A stretch of DNA of 64,000 nucleotides from Idiomarina baltica OS145 (GTDB lineage: Bacteria > Pseudomonadota > Gammaproteobacteria > Enterobacterales > Alteromonadaceae): the NCBI RefSeq assembly GCF_000152885.1, contig NZ_CH672406.1, positions 125,720 to 189,719 of the forward strand, read 5' to 3'. The notes below the pieces were generated by a model. The model saw only the letters and a list, made by a program, of their open reading frames with translations. It was not told the origin of the DNA and made no database searches. Below, in pieces: positions 44,860-54,724 of the stretch (position 1 is the stretch's first letter; each line of letters starts with the position of its first letter). The translations under genes were made by a program, and so were the position numbers.

Positions 44860-44880
44860 TAGCACCAAAAGTAGCACCAC
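44860..44880. promoter_or_regulatory. Paired integrase arm-type sites (tRNA-proximal end)
   Basis: tagcaccaa at 44860-44868 and tagcaccac at 44872-44880, 12 bases apart, repeat the pair at 22056-22076 in the same orientation. An inverted ggtgcta lies at 44831-44837 over the integrase start, so the enzyme could also repress its own promoter. Confidence 0.6.
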
Positions 44881-44986
44881 TTAGTATCGATTTGCAACGA
44901 TTTATTGTAGACAGAGATAATCAGAATGCGCCTTGAAATCCAGTAAAATCAATGGCTCACGGCATTTAATAGACTTTGAAATAATC

Positions 44987-45006
44987 GGAATTGGTGCCCG
45001 GGGCCG
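44987..45006. other. att site within tRNA-Leu 3' end
   Basis: The 15 terminal bases of the tRNA gene plus five downstream bases, identical to 21974-21993. The tRNA remains intact here, as usual for the integrase-proximal end. Confidence 0.9.
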
Positions 45007-45078
45007 GACTTGAACCGGCACGCTGTTACCAGCGAGGGATTTTAAATCCCTTGTGTCTACCAATTCCACCACCCGGGC
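44992..45078 (-). tRNA. tRNA-Leu (UAA)
   Basis: An 87-base gene with acceptor arms GCCCGGG/CCCGGGC, anticodon TAA in the loop between gggat and atccc, a long class II variable arm, a TTCAAGT T-loop and encoded CCA. It is the island's integration target. First-listed of three clustered tRNAs on the minus strand. Confidence 0.96.
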
Positions 45079-45098
45079 ACTAAACGTAAACCAAGTCA

Positions 45099-45172
45099 TG
45101 GAGGCGGGTCCCGGAGTCGAACCGAGATCCACGGATTTGCAATCCGCTGCATAGCCATTCTGCCAACCCGCC
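45099..45172 (-). tRNA. tRNA-Cys (GCA)
   Basis: A 74-base gene with acceptor GGCGGGT/ACCCGCC, anticodon GCA in cggattgcaaatccg, a GTTCGACTC T-loop and encoded CCA. It is 20 bases from tRNA-Leu and in the same cluster. Confidence 0.96.
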
Positions 45173-45179
45173 GATGGTT

Positions 45180-45255
<76 letters not shown>

Positions 45256-45351
45256 ATCGCCATCTGCCGTCGCATTCTACTGTTTAAATGAAATACGTCA
45301 ACGACTTTTTGTGATTTTTGTGACTGTTTGGCTATTTTTAGCGCAAACCTA

Positions 45352-45900
45352 TCAATTTCTAGTCAATTGTGACCCTGCAGCGCGTAAATATTCCCACATC
45401 GACCATAATGTAAGAACAAATGCAGTAAAGAACAAAACGATTGAAATCCAGAATGTCCAGATATTTGCGTCCCACAAAAGACCGATTAACGCGACCATTT
45501 GTGCAATGGTTTTTAATTTGCCTAAATTAGATACCGCTACTTTATCCCGATTGCCTCGTTGCGCCATCCATTCACGTAGTGCACTCACAATGAGCTCGCG
45601 ACAGATCATGGTTAATGCCGGTACAGTGATATACCACGCGTTGTAATCTTCAACCAGTACGACTAATGCTGCGATAACCATTGCTTTATCGGCAACGGGA
45701 TCGAGAAATGCACCAAACTCAGTAAACTGATTAAATTGACGAGCAATCCAGCCATCGAGCGCATCGGTAATTGCGGCGAGCCAAAAAATAAACGCCGACC
45801 AAAAACGAGCATCTTCAAACGGTAAATAAAACACAATCAAAAATACCGGGATTAATAAAATCCTAAAACTCGTCAAAATATTTGGGATATTCCACTTCAT
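45352..45900 (-). CDS. pgsA: CDP-diacylglycerol-glycerol-3-phosphate 3-phosphatidyltransferase
   Basis: A 182-aa inner-membrane enzyme making phosphatidylglycerol phosphate from CDP-diacylglycerol. The CDP-alcohol phosphotransferase signature is complete: DALDGWIARQFNQFTEFGAFLDPVADK (DGxxAR ... GxxxDxxxD). Start chosen at ATG 45900 (MKWNIPNILTSFR). It lies downstream of uvrC with the tRNA cluster after it, a classic uvrY-uvrC-pgsA-tRNA order. Confidence 0.96.
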   Translation of the reverse strand: MKWNIPNILTSFRILLIPVFLIVFYLPFEDARFWSAFIFWLAAITDALDGWIARQFNQFTEFGAFLDPVADKAMVIAALVVLVEDYNAWYITVPALTMICRELIVSALREWMAQRGNRDKVAVSNLGKLKTIAQMVALIGLLWDANIWTFWISIVLFFTAFVLTLWSMWEYLRAAGSQLTRN

Positions 45901-45948
45901 TATCCGCAATCCTTTTTTTAGCTCAGTGGCACGGTCGCCCTGCTGTCG

Positions 45949-47766
45949 CTATCGAAATGAGTAATATATTTTTTCAGCCAGTGCACGACTAATACCCGGG
46001 ACATTGGCTAGTTGGTCAATACTAGCGTTTTTTACCTCTTGTAATCCACCAAGATTTTTTAAAATCTTTTGCCGACGCTTAGCGCCAATGCCCTCGATCT
46101 CTTCTAAACTCGACGTTCGCTTGACTTTATTACGCTTCTGGCGGTGCCCTGTTATGGCGAATCGGTGCGATTCATCGCGTATATGCTGGATTAAATGCAA
46201 TGCGCTGGCATCCTTATTCAAAGGAATCGTTTCGTGGCTTCCTGCCATGATCAATGTCTCTAATCCGGGCTTACGGGACTCCCCTTTTGCGACACCTATC
46301 AGCATAGGGGCGTCTTTACCCCAGTCAGCGAAGTAGTTCTCGGCTTGCGCCAGTTGTCCTTTACCACCGTCGATAAACAAAATATCAGGAATGTTGCCGT
46401 TTTCCTTGGCGTTGTCATAACGCTTCGCCAGTGCCTTCGCCATCGCGGCGTAATCATCGCCCGGCGTGATACCGGTAATATTATAGCGCCGATAGTCAGA
46501 CTTCTTGGGTCCGTTTTGGTCAAACACCACGCAGGATGCGACCGTTTGCTGACCCATAGTATGACTGATGTCAAAACATTCCATGCGCTGAATCGGGATC
46601 CCGAGTTCAAGCACTTGCTGAAGCGCTGATGTTCGACGATTCATGGTGCTTTGTTGATTCAGTTTACCTTCCAACGCATTAACGGCGTTTTTCTTAGCGA
46701 GCTGCTGGTATTGCTTGCGCTCTCCGCGCACGTTATGAAGTAAACGGACTTTGCGACCGACGGCTTCGCCGAGTACCTCACCTAGCACAGGATCGTGTTT
46801 GATCTCATCGGGTAGCACAATTTCGGCGGGAGTTTTGCGCCCAGAACTTTGGTTTAGGTAGAACTGCAATAAGAAGGCTTGAAGGACTTCTTCATCCGAT
46901 GTATCCGCCGGTACTTTAGGAAAATAACTGCGGCTACCTTGTAAGTGATTATCACGGATAAACAGCATTTGTACGGTGGTTACACCATTACCGCGCGCAA
47001 AACCGATGACGTCGAGCTCCTCTTGCGCCCCCGTCACTGAGTTACGTTCTTGGGTACGTCTTAGCATGGCAATTTGATCGCGGTAGCGTGCCGCGCGCTC
47101 AAAGTCGAGCGACTCACTGGCATTTTCCATGCGCGTTACAAGCTGATCAATGACCTGTTGGTTCTTGCCGTTGAGAAACTGCCGTGCCAGTTGCACTTGC
47201 TCATCGTATTCCTCATCTGTGCAGACGTTCACGCAAGGCGCTAAGCACCTTTTCAGCTGATACTGTAAACACGGACGGCTGCGGGCTCGGTAATAGGCAT
47301 CCTCACACTGACGAATAGGAAACAACTTTTGCATCAGTCGCAGACTCTCGCGCACCGCGGCTCCGTTAGGAAACGGACCAAAATATTCACCCTTTTGGCG
47401 CCGCGCACCGCGATGAAAACCTAATCGCGGATGCGTATGATCGGTCATAATAATGTAGGGATAGGACTTATCGTCGCGTAGTAAGACGTTATAACGCGGG
47501 CGATATTTTTTGATAAAGGTATTCTCGAGAATAAGCGCTTCGGCTTCGGTATTGGTGACCGTGACATCCATGTCGGCAATTTGCTTAACTAAGACTTGTG
47601 TCTTCACGCGATCGACTTTCTCACGGAAGTAGCTCGATACGCGTTTTCTTAAGTCTTTGGCTTTGCCGACATAGATGACATCGCCTGACTCATCATACAT
47701 GCGATAAACGCCGGGCTGATGAGTCAGGTGTCTCAGAAAGTTTTCTGCATCAAATTGGTTGCTCAT
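45949..47766 (-). CDS. uvrC: Excinuclease ABC subunit C
   Basis: A 605-aa nucleotide-excision-repair nuclease. It has a GIY-YIG domain (GVYRMYDESGDVIYVGKAKDLRKRV), a Cys-rich middle (CLQYQLKRCLAPC), a UVR motif (MENASESLDFERAARYRDQI), an RNase-H-like C-terminal domain (ECFDISHTMGQ, FIDGGKGQL) and a helix-hairpin-helix end (EEIEGIGAKRRQKILK). Its start ATGA overlaps the stop of the regulator gene, so the two are coupled. Confidence 0.97.
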   Translation of the reverse strand: MSNQFDAENFLRHLTHQPGVYRMYDESGDVIYVGKAKDLRKRVSSYFREKVDRVKTQVLVKQIADMDVTVTNTEAEALILENTFIKKYRPRYNVLLRDDKSYPYIIMTDHTHPRLGFHRGARRQKGEYFGPFPNGAAVRESLRLMQKLFPIRQCEDAYYRARSRPCLQYQLKRCLAPCVNVCTDEEYDEQVQLARQFLNGKNQQVIDQLVTRMENASESLDFERAARYRDQIAMLRRTQERNSVTGAQEELDVIGFARGNGVTTVQMLFIRDNHLQGSRSYFPKVPADTSDEEVLQAFLLQFYLNQSSGRKTPAEIVLPDEIKHDPVLGEVLGEAVGRKVRLLHNVRGERKQYQQLAKKNAVNALEGKLNQQSTMNRRTSALQQVLELGIPIQRMECFDISHTMGQQTVASCVVFDQNGPKKSDYRRYNITGITPGDDYAAMAKALAKRYDNAKENGNIPDILFIDGGKGQLAQAENYFADWGKDAPMLIGVAKGESRKPGLETLIMAGSHETIPLNKDASALHLIQHIRDESHRFAITGHRQKRNKVKRTSSLEEIEGIGAKRRQKILKNLGGLQEVKNASIDQLANVPGISRALAEKIYYSFR

Positions 47767-48413
47767 ACACCTTCAAATTCTAATAGTTCAACGAGTCCCG
47801 CTCGTAATGCTAGATGGGACAATTGTACATCACTATTAATATTAAGCTTTGCAAAAATTCGATACCTAAATGTATTGATCGTTTTACTGCTGATGCACAA
47901 ATGCTCCGCGATTTCACTTACGCGCACGCCACGACCGATCATTTGCATGACTTGAAGTTCTCGGTCACTCAGTTGCTCAACAATATTACGTCGTTTATCG
48001 CCATACGGGTTTTTGGCTAAGTATTCGGCAATCGGTGCCGCCACAAATACGGAGCCCTGACGCAAAGACGATATCGCGGTAACCAATTCTTGGCTACTGC
48101 CCGACTCGAGCAAGTAGCCGTCGACTTCTTGCACGCCGCATTGAAAATCTAACACGTCTTGATAGCATTTCCCCCACACAATGAGCTTGATGTCTTCGTG
48201 GCGGCGTTTTAGTCGACGCCAATTTTCTACTGTCGCATCACCTGCTAAGGAGCAGCCCAACACCACGATTGAATTGGGGTGTTCATTTACCGCTAAGCGC
48301 AGCTGCGGCATGGATTCGACCGTTTCGACTTCATCAGAAAAGTTTTGTTCGACTACGGTGCGCATCCCTGCGCTAACAATAGGGTTGTTGATTGCTAAAA
48401 TAATTTTCGCCAT
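47763..48413 (-). CDS. uvrY: UvrY/GacA-type LuxR regulator with degenerate receiver
   Basis: About 216 aa, started at the ATG giving MAKIILAINNP behind agagga. The C-terminal LuxR helix-turn-helix is intact and close to UvrY: LSDRELQVMQMIGRGVRVSEIAEHLCISSKTINTFRYRIFAKLNI. The receiver has lost its chemistry: the acidic DD pocket is INN, the phospho-acceptor Asp in the usual VVLMDxxMPG is Gly (VVLGCSLAG), and the Lys of GYLSK is gone. It should not be controlled by phosphorylation in the BarA/UvrY manner. Position next to uvrC supports orthology. Confidence 0.85.
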   Translation of the reverse strand: MAKIILAINNPIVSAGMRTVVEQNFSDEVETVESMPQLRLAVNEHPNSIVVLGCSLAGDATVENWRRLKRRHEDIKLIVWGKCYQDVLDFQCGVQEVDGYLLESGSSQELVTAISSLRQGSVFVAAPIAEYLAKNPYGDKRRNIVEQLSDRELQVMQMIGRGVRVSEIAEHLCISSKTINTFRYRIFAKLNINSDVQLSHLALRAGLVELLEFEGV

Positions 48414-48565
48414 TTTTGCATAATTCCTCTCAACAATTGATTGAACATAGGTTTTGCTGATTAAAGCGAGAATAAATTTGAGCAAAAATGGCGATTTATC
48501 AAGTTAAAAATCGAACATTTTGTTAACTAAACTCAGTCGATTTTCTGTGAAGTCTCGATTTGAAG

Positions 48566-49156
48566 TTAAATCCGTTTCTGATCGAGTAATTGCCACAAAT
48601 AGCAGGCTAGATAGGATCTATAAGGTGTCGCTCGCTCGGGAATAATGATGACGTCGCGTTCTTTCAACAACGCAATAGCTTTTCGTAGTGAACTATCCTG
48701 AATAGGAAAAAGATCCTCATGAGCAAAATGAAACATCGCCAAGATCGATGCCGACCAAGGACCCACGCCTTTTATCTGCTGAACTTCGCGTAAGAGATCA
48801 TCACAATCCAATAGCGGCCACTGCTGCATTTTTTCGCGCGATTGTTGCCAATAAGCTTCGATAGCCCCCACCGCGACCGCCTTATTACGACTTAACCCAC
48901 ATTCTAATAAGTCATCGTAACTTAATTGTGCAATTCGCACGCCCTGCTCAGCCGCGCGTGCTTCGACGCGTGAAATAATGGTTTTAGATGCCTGTAAGCT
49001 CAACATTTGCCGCATCACAATACGAGGCAATGCCTCGATCGGTGCCATGTCTGAAGGGGTTAACGGTTCAACATGGTCCTGCTCAAGCAGGACCAGTTCA
49101 AAACCTGGCTGGGTTGATAACAGGTGTTGCTTAACGTCGCTTGCTTTTTCACTCAT
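48566..49156 (-). CDS. DNA-3-methyladenine glycosylase (HhH-GPD)
   Basis: A 196-aa AlkA-like base-excision glycosylase without the AlkA N-terminal domain. It has a helix-hairpin-helix LREVQQIKGVGPWSASILAMF and the catalytic Asp in LFPIQDSSLRKAI. Excises alkylated purines. It overlaps the start of the adjacent thioesterase gene by four bases and is the second gene of that operon. Confidence 0.88.
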   Translation of the reverse strand: MSEKASDVKQHLLSTQPGFELVLLEQDHVEPLTPSDMAPIEALPRIVMRQMLSLQASKTIISRVEARAAEQGVRIAQLSYDDLLECGLSRNKAVAVGAIEAYWQQSREKMQQWPLLDCDDLLREVQQIKGVGPWSASILAMFHFAHEDLFPIQDSSLRKAIALLKERDVIIIPERATPYRSYLACYLWQLLDQKRI

Positions 49157-49944
49157 GCAAACACCGTAAAGGTTTGTCGGCTAATCGCAAACAATTCGCC
49201 CTGCTCATCCCATAATCCGGCACGGCTATGCCCGTAGCCATCGGCGGCATATTCAATCGTCGCCAAGTAACGCCACCATGCGGTGGTTTGCTTTTCTGAC
49301 AACCGCTTATCAGGAAACTCAATGGTCCAAGTGAGCGATGAAGCCGGTGCGGGCTTTTTCAAACGCGGCAGTACGGCCGGTGGCCACGCATCCACTAAAC
49401 CTAGAACAGCCGCAATAGTCATTTCGTGCTGTTCGTTTCTAAACCTTACCCAACCGCCGAATTCACGCTCGACTTGACCGCTAAACGGCATACCGCCGCG
49501 TAAAATACGATAGTCGAAATGTTTAGCAAATTCAGGCGTTACGGGCGAATCGGGAATCCCCATACCTTGTTCGGGGGCAGCAAACTCAGGCGCAGGCTCT
49601 TGGTCTTCAAACACCTGCGACTGGCGTGCTTTACCTAAGCTTGCCAGTGCAAATAAGGTCACTTCGCCATTTTGAATAATTTGCGCACTGACCTGCACAA
49701 CCGAGGATCCCTGACGTAATATATTCAGCGATAAATCCGCACTCCCGGGCGCCGTTGGTGCTACAAAAGACACGTTAAATGCGCGCATGTGATAAGCCGC
49801 ATCAAACTGCTTAAGAATAAAATCAGCGGCAATACCGGCGCTAAACCCACCAAAAAATGCACGCCCTTGCGCCCACCCTTCAGGTAACTCAATACTTTGT
49901 TGATGTTTATCTTTTACAATCTGCGCTAACGTTTCAAAAAACAT
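49153..49944 (-). CDS. TesB-like acyl-CoA thioesterase
   Basis: A 263-aa double-hotdog thioesterase. GRAFFGGFSAGIAADFIL and FVAPTAPGSADLSLNILRQG form the first hotdog; WTIEFPDKRL and ATIEYAADGYGHSRAGLWDEQGELFAISRQT form the second, with the usual catalytic Asp-containing strand modified. Likely hydrolyses medium-chain acyl-CoA. It is co-transcribed with the glycosylase. Confidence 0.88.
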   Translation of the reverse strand: MFFETLAQIVKDKHQQSIELPEGWAQGRAFFGGFSAGIAADFILKQFDAAYHMRAFNVSFVAPTAPGSADLSLNILRQGSSVVQVSAQIIQNGEVTLFALASLGKARQSQVFEDQEPAPEFAAPEQGMGIPDSPVTPEFAKHFDYRILRGGMPFSGQVEREFGGWVRFRNEQHEMTIAAVLGLVDAWPPAVLPRLKKPAPASSLTWTIEFPDKRLSEKQTTAWWRYLATIEYAADGYGHSRAGLWDEQGELFAISRQTFTVFA

Positions 49945-49959
49945 ACAAACCTCGTTAGG

Positions 49960-50934
49960 TTAACTACTCAGCAAGCCCAGCACGACCAGTGCTAAGAAAG
50001 CGGCTGCTATTAAAAAGACATAAATAAAAGAGCAAATGAAAAACTTAAAAAGTGTCATGGGCCATGACTGCTGATAAAACAGTTTCTGGGTAAATAGCAG
50101 GTACGCCACCATCCACATCAGTAGAATGTTCTCGGCGTAACTGGCAAGCTCATCAATCCATGGATAGTCGAATTGTGTACTCAACCAAGCCGCACTGGAA
50201 TCCGTAATTGTCAGCATCATAAACGACAACAACAAAAAGGCATGGGTATGCAACGCAACAGCCAAGTGCTCAATGTAATAATGCTTACTGAAGGGGTAAC
50301 ACAGTTTAAGCAATAGTGCCCAGAATGGGAGCATGAGCAACATCGCTTGAGGCGCGTTCCCCACTAGCCGCTCGATAAAAGCATCAGGATTCTGTTGCAT
50401 TAACTTAAGCTTTTGCTCAAGCAACTTTTCATCCTCGGCATCTAATAACGGAAACTCTTTTAAATCGAGATTGAGCGTTGCCGGCTCTTCATCCGGTGGT
50501 GTTATATCCGCAGTGGGTTCCTTCTGTGTCGCCAAAACTGCGTCGGCTTTATCAATCTGCTGTTGAATTTCGGCTTGTTGCTCAGGCGATAGGTCTTGAT
50601 TGACTTGTGGCGTAAAGTCGACCAACGCACGCATTACCATGAACGAAATCAACGACATGAAGAAATACATACGTAACGGGGGCACGTATGAGGCATGCCG
50701 TCCTCGGACAAATTCAAGTGACAAGAAGCCTGGACGCATAAATAAGCCGCTGAGCGTTCGGTAAAACCGAGAGTCCCAATGACCCAATTCGCCCATTAAG
50801 TCGCCGACAACGGCAAATATACTGCGTAAGTAGCGTTTATCCTGCTGACCACAACGATGACAATACTCACCTTGAAGGGGGGTATCACAGTTTTTGCATA
50901 AAATGTGGGTCGCGGGTGGTTGGCTCGCTTCCAT
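49960..50934 (-). CDS. DUF3667 membrane protein with zinc ribbon
   Basis: About 324 aa. The N-terminal zinc ribbon is CKNCDTPLQGEYCHRCGQ, followed by FRTLSGLFMRPGFLSLEFVRGRHASYVPPLRMYFFMSLISF, the DUF3667 core, and four to five TM helices. The central segment (about 100-185) is Gln/Asp-rich and extramembrane. The start is placed at ATG 50934 (MEASQPP, with ggag upstream), because the open frame beyond it runs antisense through tRNA-Ser. Function unknown. Confidence 0.88.
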   Translation of the reverse strand: MEASQPPATHILCKNCDTPLQGEYCHRCGQQDKRYLRSIFAVVGDLMGELGHWDSRFYRTLSGLFMRPGFLSLEFVRGRHASYVPPLRMYFFMSLISFMVMRALVDFTPQVNQDLSPEQQAEIQQQIDKADAVLATQKEPTADITPPDEEPATLNLDLKEFPLLDAEDEKLLEQKLKLMQQNPDAFIERLVGNAPQAMLLMLPFWALLLKLCYPFSKHYYIEHLAVALHTHAFLLLSFMMLTITDSSAAWLSTQFDYPWIDELASYAENILLMWMVAYLLFTQKLFYQQSWPMTLFKFFICSFIYVFLIAAAFLALVVLGLLSS

Positions 50935-51011
50935 GAGGCGCACTCCATCTCTTATTATTGCCTCAGTATATTCAGCAACGCAGGTGAAGTACAATAGTAG
51001 GCTGAAACGAA

Positions 51012-51038
51012 AAAAGCCCGCTCGATGAGCGGGCTTTT
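51012..51038 (-). terminator. Terminator after tRNA-Ser
   Basis: Perfect 12-bp arms, aaaagcccgctc and gagcgggctttt, with a 3-base loop. On the minus strand the downstream arm ends in a T run, immediately after the tRNA-Ser 3' end. Confidence 0.9.
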
Positions 51039-51045
51039 CGAAATT

Positions 51046-51137
51046 TGGCGGAGAGGGAGGGATTCGAACCCCCGGTGGGTGTGAACCCACGCCTGATTTC
51101 AAGTCAGGTGCATTCAACCGAGCTCTGCCACCTCTCC
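51046..51137 (-). tRNA. tRNA-Ser (UGA)
   Basis: A 92-base class II tRNA with acceptor GGAGAGG/CCTCTCC, anticodon TGA in ctgacttgaaatcag, a long variable arm, a GTTCGAATC T-loop and encoded CCA. A rho-independent terminator follows directly. Confidence 0.96.
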
Positions 51138-51428
51138 GTTGTCCTTGGGGCTTTCCCCTGAAGACGAGGCGAATATTAAAGACCTTCGCGGCGCTTGTAA
51201 AGTAAAAATTTAAATAAAGTTGTCAAATGTGGTTCGTTTGGCGATGATTTAATCAAAGCGATCACTTTTCGAGCTAACTCGCGGTAATAAACCGAATTTC
51301 CTACCTAAGAAACTACTTTAAAGGTAGTATCAGTACCCATATACTAAGGGTATACAAGCATCATTTATAAAGAAACTTTTTAAAAAATTTTGAGTCTTAA
51401 AAACTAGCGTTAATCAACGGAGAAAACT

Positions 51429-52097
51429 ATGAACGATCGTAGTCAGATGTATGTCGGTCAGCAGCAGGTTGCCGGCTCAGTGAATAAGGTGTTACGTAAC
51501 ACCTATGCACTGCTTGCCATGACACTTGCTTTTAGTGCTGTGACGGCAACAATTAGTACCATGATGAATTTGCCTTATCCAGGCTTTTTCATCACCTTGA
51601 TTCTTTATGTTGGTTTGCTGTTTGGTATTCATAAAACCAAAGACAGCGCCATGGGCATCGTTTTGACCTTCGCCCTTACCGGGTTCTTGGGTTATACCTT
51701 AGGTCCACTACTTAATATGGCGTTGCAAATGCCAGGTGGTGGCGAGATGGTTGCAACCGCTTTAGGTGGCACCGCATTGACGTTCTTTGCGACATCAGGT
51801 TATGTACTGAGTACTAAGAAGGACATGTCTAAGCTCGGCGGTTTAATTACTGCGGGTATCATCATGGTGGTTGTAGCGATGCTCGCTAACTTCTTCTTCC
51901 AGATGCCTGCGTTGCAATTAGCACTATCGGCTATCATGATCCCATTGATGGCGATGTTGATTATGTATCAAACCAGTGAAATTATTCACGGCGGCGAGCG
52001 TAACTACATCTTAGCCACGGTGACTTTGTATGTTTCGCTTTATAACTTGTTCGTTAACTTGCTAACATTATTGATGGCATTTAACGGCGACGATTAA
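51429..52097 (+). CDS. yccA: Bax inhibitor-1/YccA family protein
   Basis: A 222-aa inner-membrane protein with seven TM helices. Typical features are VLRNTYALLAMTLAFSAVTA at the first helix and MLIMYQTSEIIHGGERNYILATVTLYVSLYNLFVNLL at the end. YccA in E. coli modulates the FtsH protease. A ribosome site (acggaga) precedes ATG. The 291-base gap after tRNA-Ser holds a short hairpin (actactttaaaggtagt) near 51311 and presumably the promoter. Confidence 0.95.
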   Translation: MNDRSQMYVGQQQVAGSVNKVLRNTYALLAMTLAFSAVTATISTMMNLPYPGFFITLILYVGLLFGIHKTKDSAMGIVLTFALTGFLGYTLGPLLNMALQMPGGGEMVATALGGTALTFFATSGYVLSTKKDMSKLGGLITAGIIMVVVAMLANFFFQMPALQLALSAIMIPLMAMLIMYQTSEIIHGGERNYILATVTLYVSLYNLFVNLLTLLMAFNGDD

Positions 52098-52149
52098 ACA
52101 CACAATAGCGTGTTTAATTGAGCCCCGCCTTTTGCGGGGCTTTTTTTTA
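52095..52149 (+). terminator. Terminator after yccA
   Basis: The main hairpin agccccgc/gcggggct (52121-52128/52134-52141) is followed by eight T, a textbook rho-independent terminator. A weaker hairpin (taaacac/gtgttta, 52096-52102/52111-52117) precedes it. Confidence 0.95.
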
Positions 52150-52170
52150 CCAATAGACTCATTGAGCATC

Positions 52171-52509
52171 ATGAACCTGACACTCATTATCAAAGCAGGT
52201 ATGCACGCCGATGCACGACATCGCGCGGCGCTACGCTTTGCAGAACAAGCAATTAACGATGGCTATACGTTGACGGGCGTTTTCTTCTACGCCGATGCGG
52301 TGAGCCTTGCCAGTGCCGCTGCGGCCGACAACCCGTACAGCCAAAGCTGGTGTGGGCTGGCAGAACAGCATCACTTCGACTTGGTGGTCTGTCATACGGC
52401 TGCAGAACGTCAGGGTATTGAGCAATTTAACTCCGCCTTTGAACCTGCGGGACTCACTCAGTTGGTAAGTTGGATGAATACGGCGGATAAAGTGGTGACC
52501 TTATCATGA
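52171..52509 (+). CDS. tusD: Sulfurtransferase complex subunit TusD
   Basis: A 112-aa DsrE-family protein that relays persulfide sulfur for 2-thiouridine formation in tRNA. MNLTLIIKAGMHADARHRAALRFAEQAI and GVFFYADAV match, and the sulfur-carrying Cys lies in FDLVVCHTAAERQG. Start at ATG 52171; an upstream in-frame extension overlaps the terminator. It overlaps tusC by four bases. Confidence 0.95.
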   Translation: MNLTLIIKAGMHADARHRAALRFAEQAINDGYTLTGVFFYADAVSLASAAAADNPYSQSWCGLAEQHHFDLVVCHTAAERQGIEQFNSAFEPAGLTQLVSWMNTADKVVTLS

Positions 52510-52820
52510 GTAAGAACTATGCCATTGTTCAATTAAACCCTGAACTTGAATGCGCCCGTTCAGCGCTCGATTTAGTCTTATCGCTCGCCAGCTTAGATCA
52601 GTCAGTACAACTCATCATGCTGGATAATGCGTGGATGTCGTTACAGTCTGAGCTTCATAAACGCTACGGTATGTTAGAACTACTCGATGCCGAGCCTATC
52701 TTGATAGCTAGCGATTTTGAGCCCCAACTGGACAACGATGATATTGAATTCGAGTGGACAGCCAAACGCGATTTAAACGCCTTACTGCTTAATTTTGCGG
52801 AGGTGATCACATGCAACTGA
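52506..52820 (+). CDS. tusC: Sulfurtransferase complex subunit TusC
   Basis: A 104-aa DsrF-like subunit of the TusBCD hexamer. It is shorter and more diverged than the E. coli protein: the usual HG residues near the N-terminus are absent (VQLNPELECARSALDLVLSLASLD), but RYGMLELLDAEPILIA and the position between tusD and tusB support the call. It overlaps both neighbours. Confidence 0.88.
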   Translation: MSKNYAIVQLNPELECARSALDLVLSLASLDQSVQLIMLDNAWMSLQSELHKRYGMLELLDAEPILIASDFEPQLDNDDIEFEWTAKRDLNALLLNFAEVITCN

Positions 52821-53080
52821 ATTGCACTCATTGGCTTCAAACGCGCCCCCTCATCAGTTGGCTTGAGCAACAGCACGCATTACTCACTGAGCATACCGCG
52901 ATCCTCCTGACCGCTGATTCTGCAAAGGACTTACCCGCGACGTGTCCCCAGGCTTTGCAATTGTGTAAAATAGTCATCCCAGCGCATGAGATGACCATAG
53001 CACCGGTCGATTGGGTCGAGGTGATTAGCGATGCTCAATGGGTGGAGCTTATAACGCATACGCAACATTGGATTTGGTAG
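52811..53080 (+). CDS. tusB: Sulfurtransferase complex subunit TusB
   Basis: An 89-aa DsrH-family subunit. It has a beta-alpha fold with [11 protein letters not shown] and [13 protein letters not shown] at the end, typical of TusB. Overlaps tusC by ten bases; tusE follows after one base. Assigned largely by operon position and length. Confidence 0.9.
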   Translation: MQLNCTHWLQTRPLISWLEQQHALLTEHTAILLTADSAKDLPATCPQALQLCKIVIPAHEMTIAPVDWVEVISDAQWVELITHTQHWIW

Positions 53081-53081
53081 T

Positions 53082-53411
53082 ATGATTGAATTTAACGGTA
53101 AGCAGTACGAAACCGACAAACACAACTATTTAGCTCACCTTGACGATTGGAGCGAGCCGCTTGCTCTGCATTTTGCTGAGCTTGAGAATATCGAGATGAC
53201 GCCTGCTCATTGGGAAGTGGTGCATTTTGTGCAGGATTTTTATCGCGAATATGACACCAGCCCGGCCATGCGTGTGCTGGTAAAAGCGATGAAGAAGAAA
53301 CTCGGCGAAGAAAAAGCAAACAGCCGATATCTCTACCGACTGTTTCCTAAAGGGCCTGCTAAACAGGCAACACGCATTGCGGGCTTACCCAAACCCGCGA
53401 AGTGTATTTAA
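53082..53411 (+). CDS. tusE: Sulfurtransferase TusE (DsrC family)
   Basis: A 109-aa DsrC-like protein that accepts sulfur from TusBCD and passes it to Mnm[24 protein letters not shown] and [32 protein letters not shown] are characteristic. The penultimate Cys of the flexible tail is present (KPAKCI). Last gene of the tus operon, convergent with serS. Confidence 0.97.
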   Translation: MIEFNGKQYETDKHNYLAHLDDWSEPLALHFAELENIEMTPAHWEVVHFVQDFYREYDTSPAMRVLVKAMKKKLGEEKANSRYLYRLFPKGPAKQATRIAGLPKPAKCI

Positions 53412-53415
53412 CCGA

Positions 53416-54720
<1,305 letters not shown>

Positions 54721-54724
54721 TCAC

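Larger units (their letters stand above)
21974..45006. mobile_element. Genomic island integrated at tRNA-Leu
   Basis: A 23-kb island bounded by a 20-bp direct repeat of the tRNA-Leu 3' end (21974-21993 and 44987-45006). A P4-type integrase gene sits beside the intact tRNA. AlpA, RadC and a YfjJ/inovirus-Gp2-like gene, all common in P4-like satellites and islands, are near the far end. Paired tagcaccac motifs lie inside both ends. The cargo is accessory: redox genes, restriction remnants, a sirtuin-like operon and a retron. The chromosomal palindromic repeat stops at the left boundary. Confidence 0.88.

Noticed and set aside
50935..51117. N-terminal extension of the DUF3667 protein
   Set aside because: The extra 61 codons run antisense through tRNA-Ser and its terminator; the ATG at 50934 has its own ribosome site.
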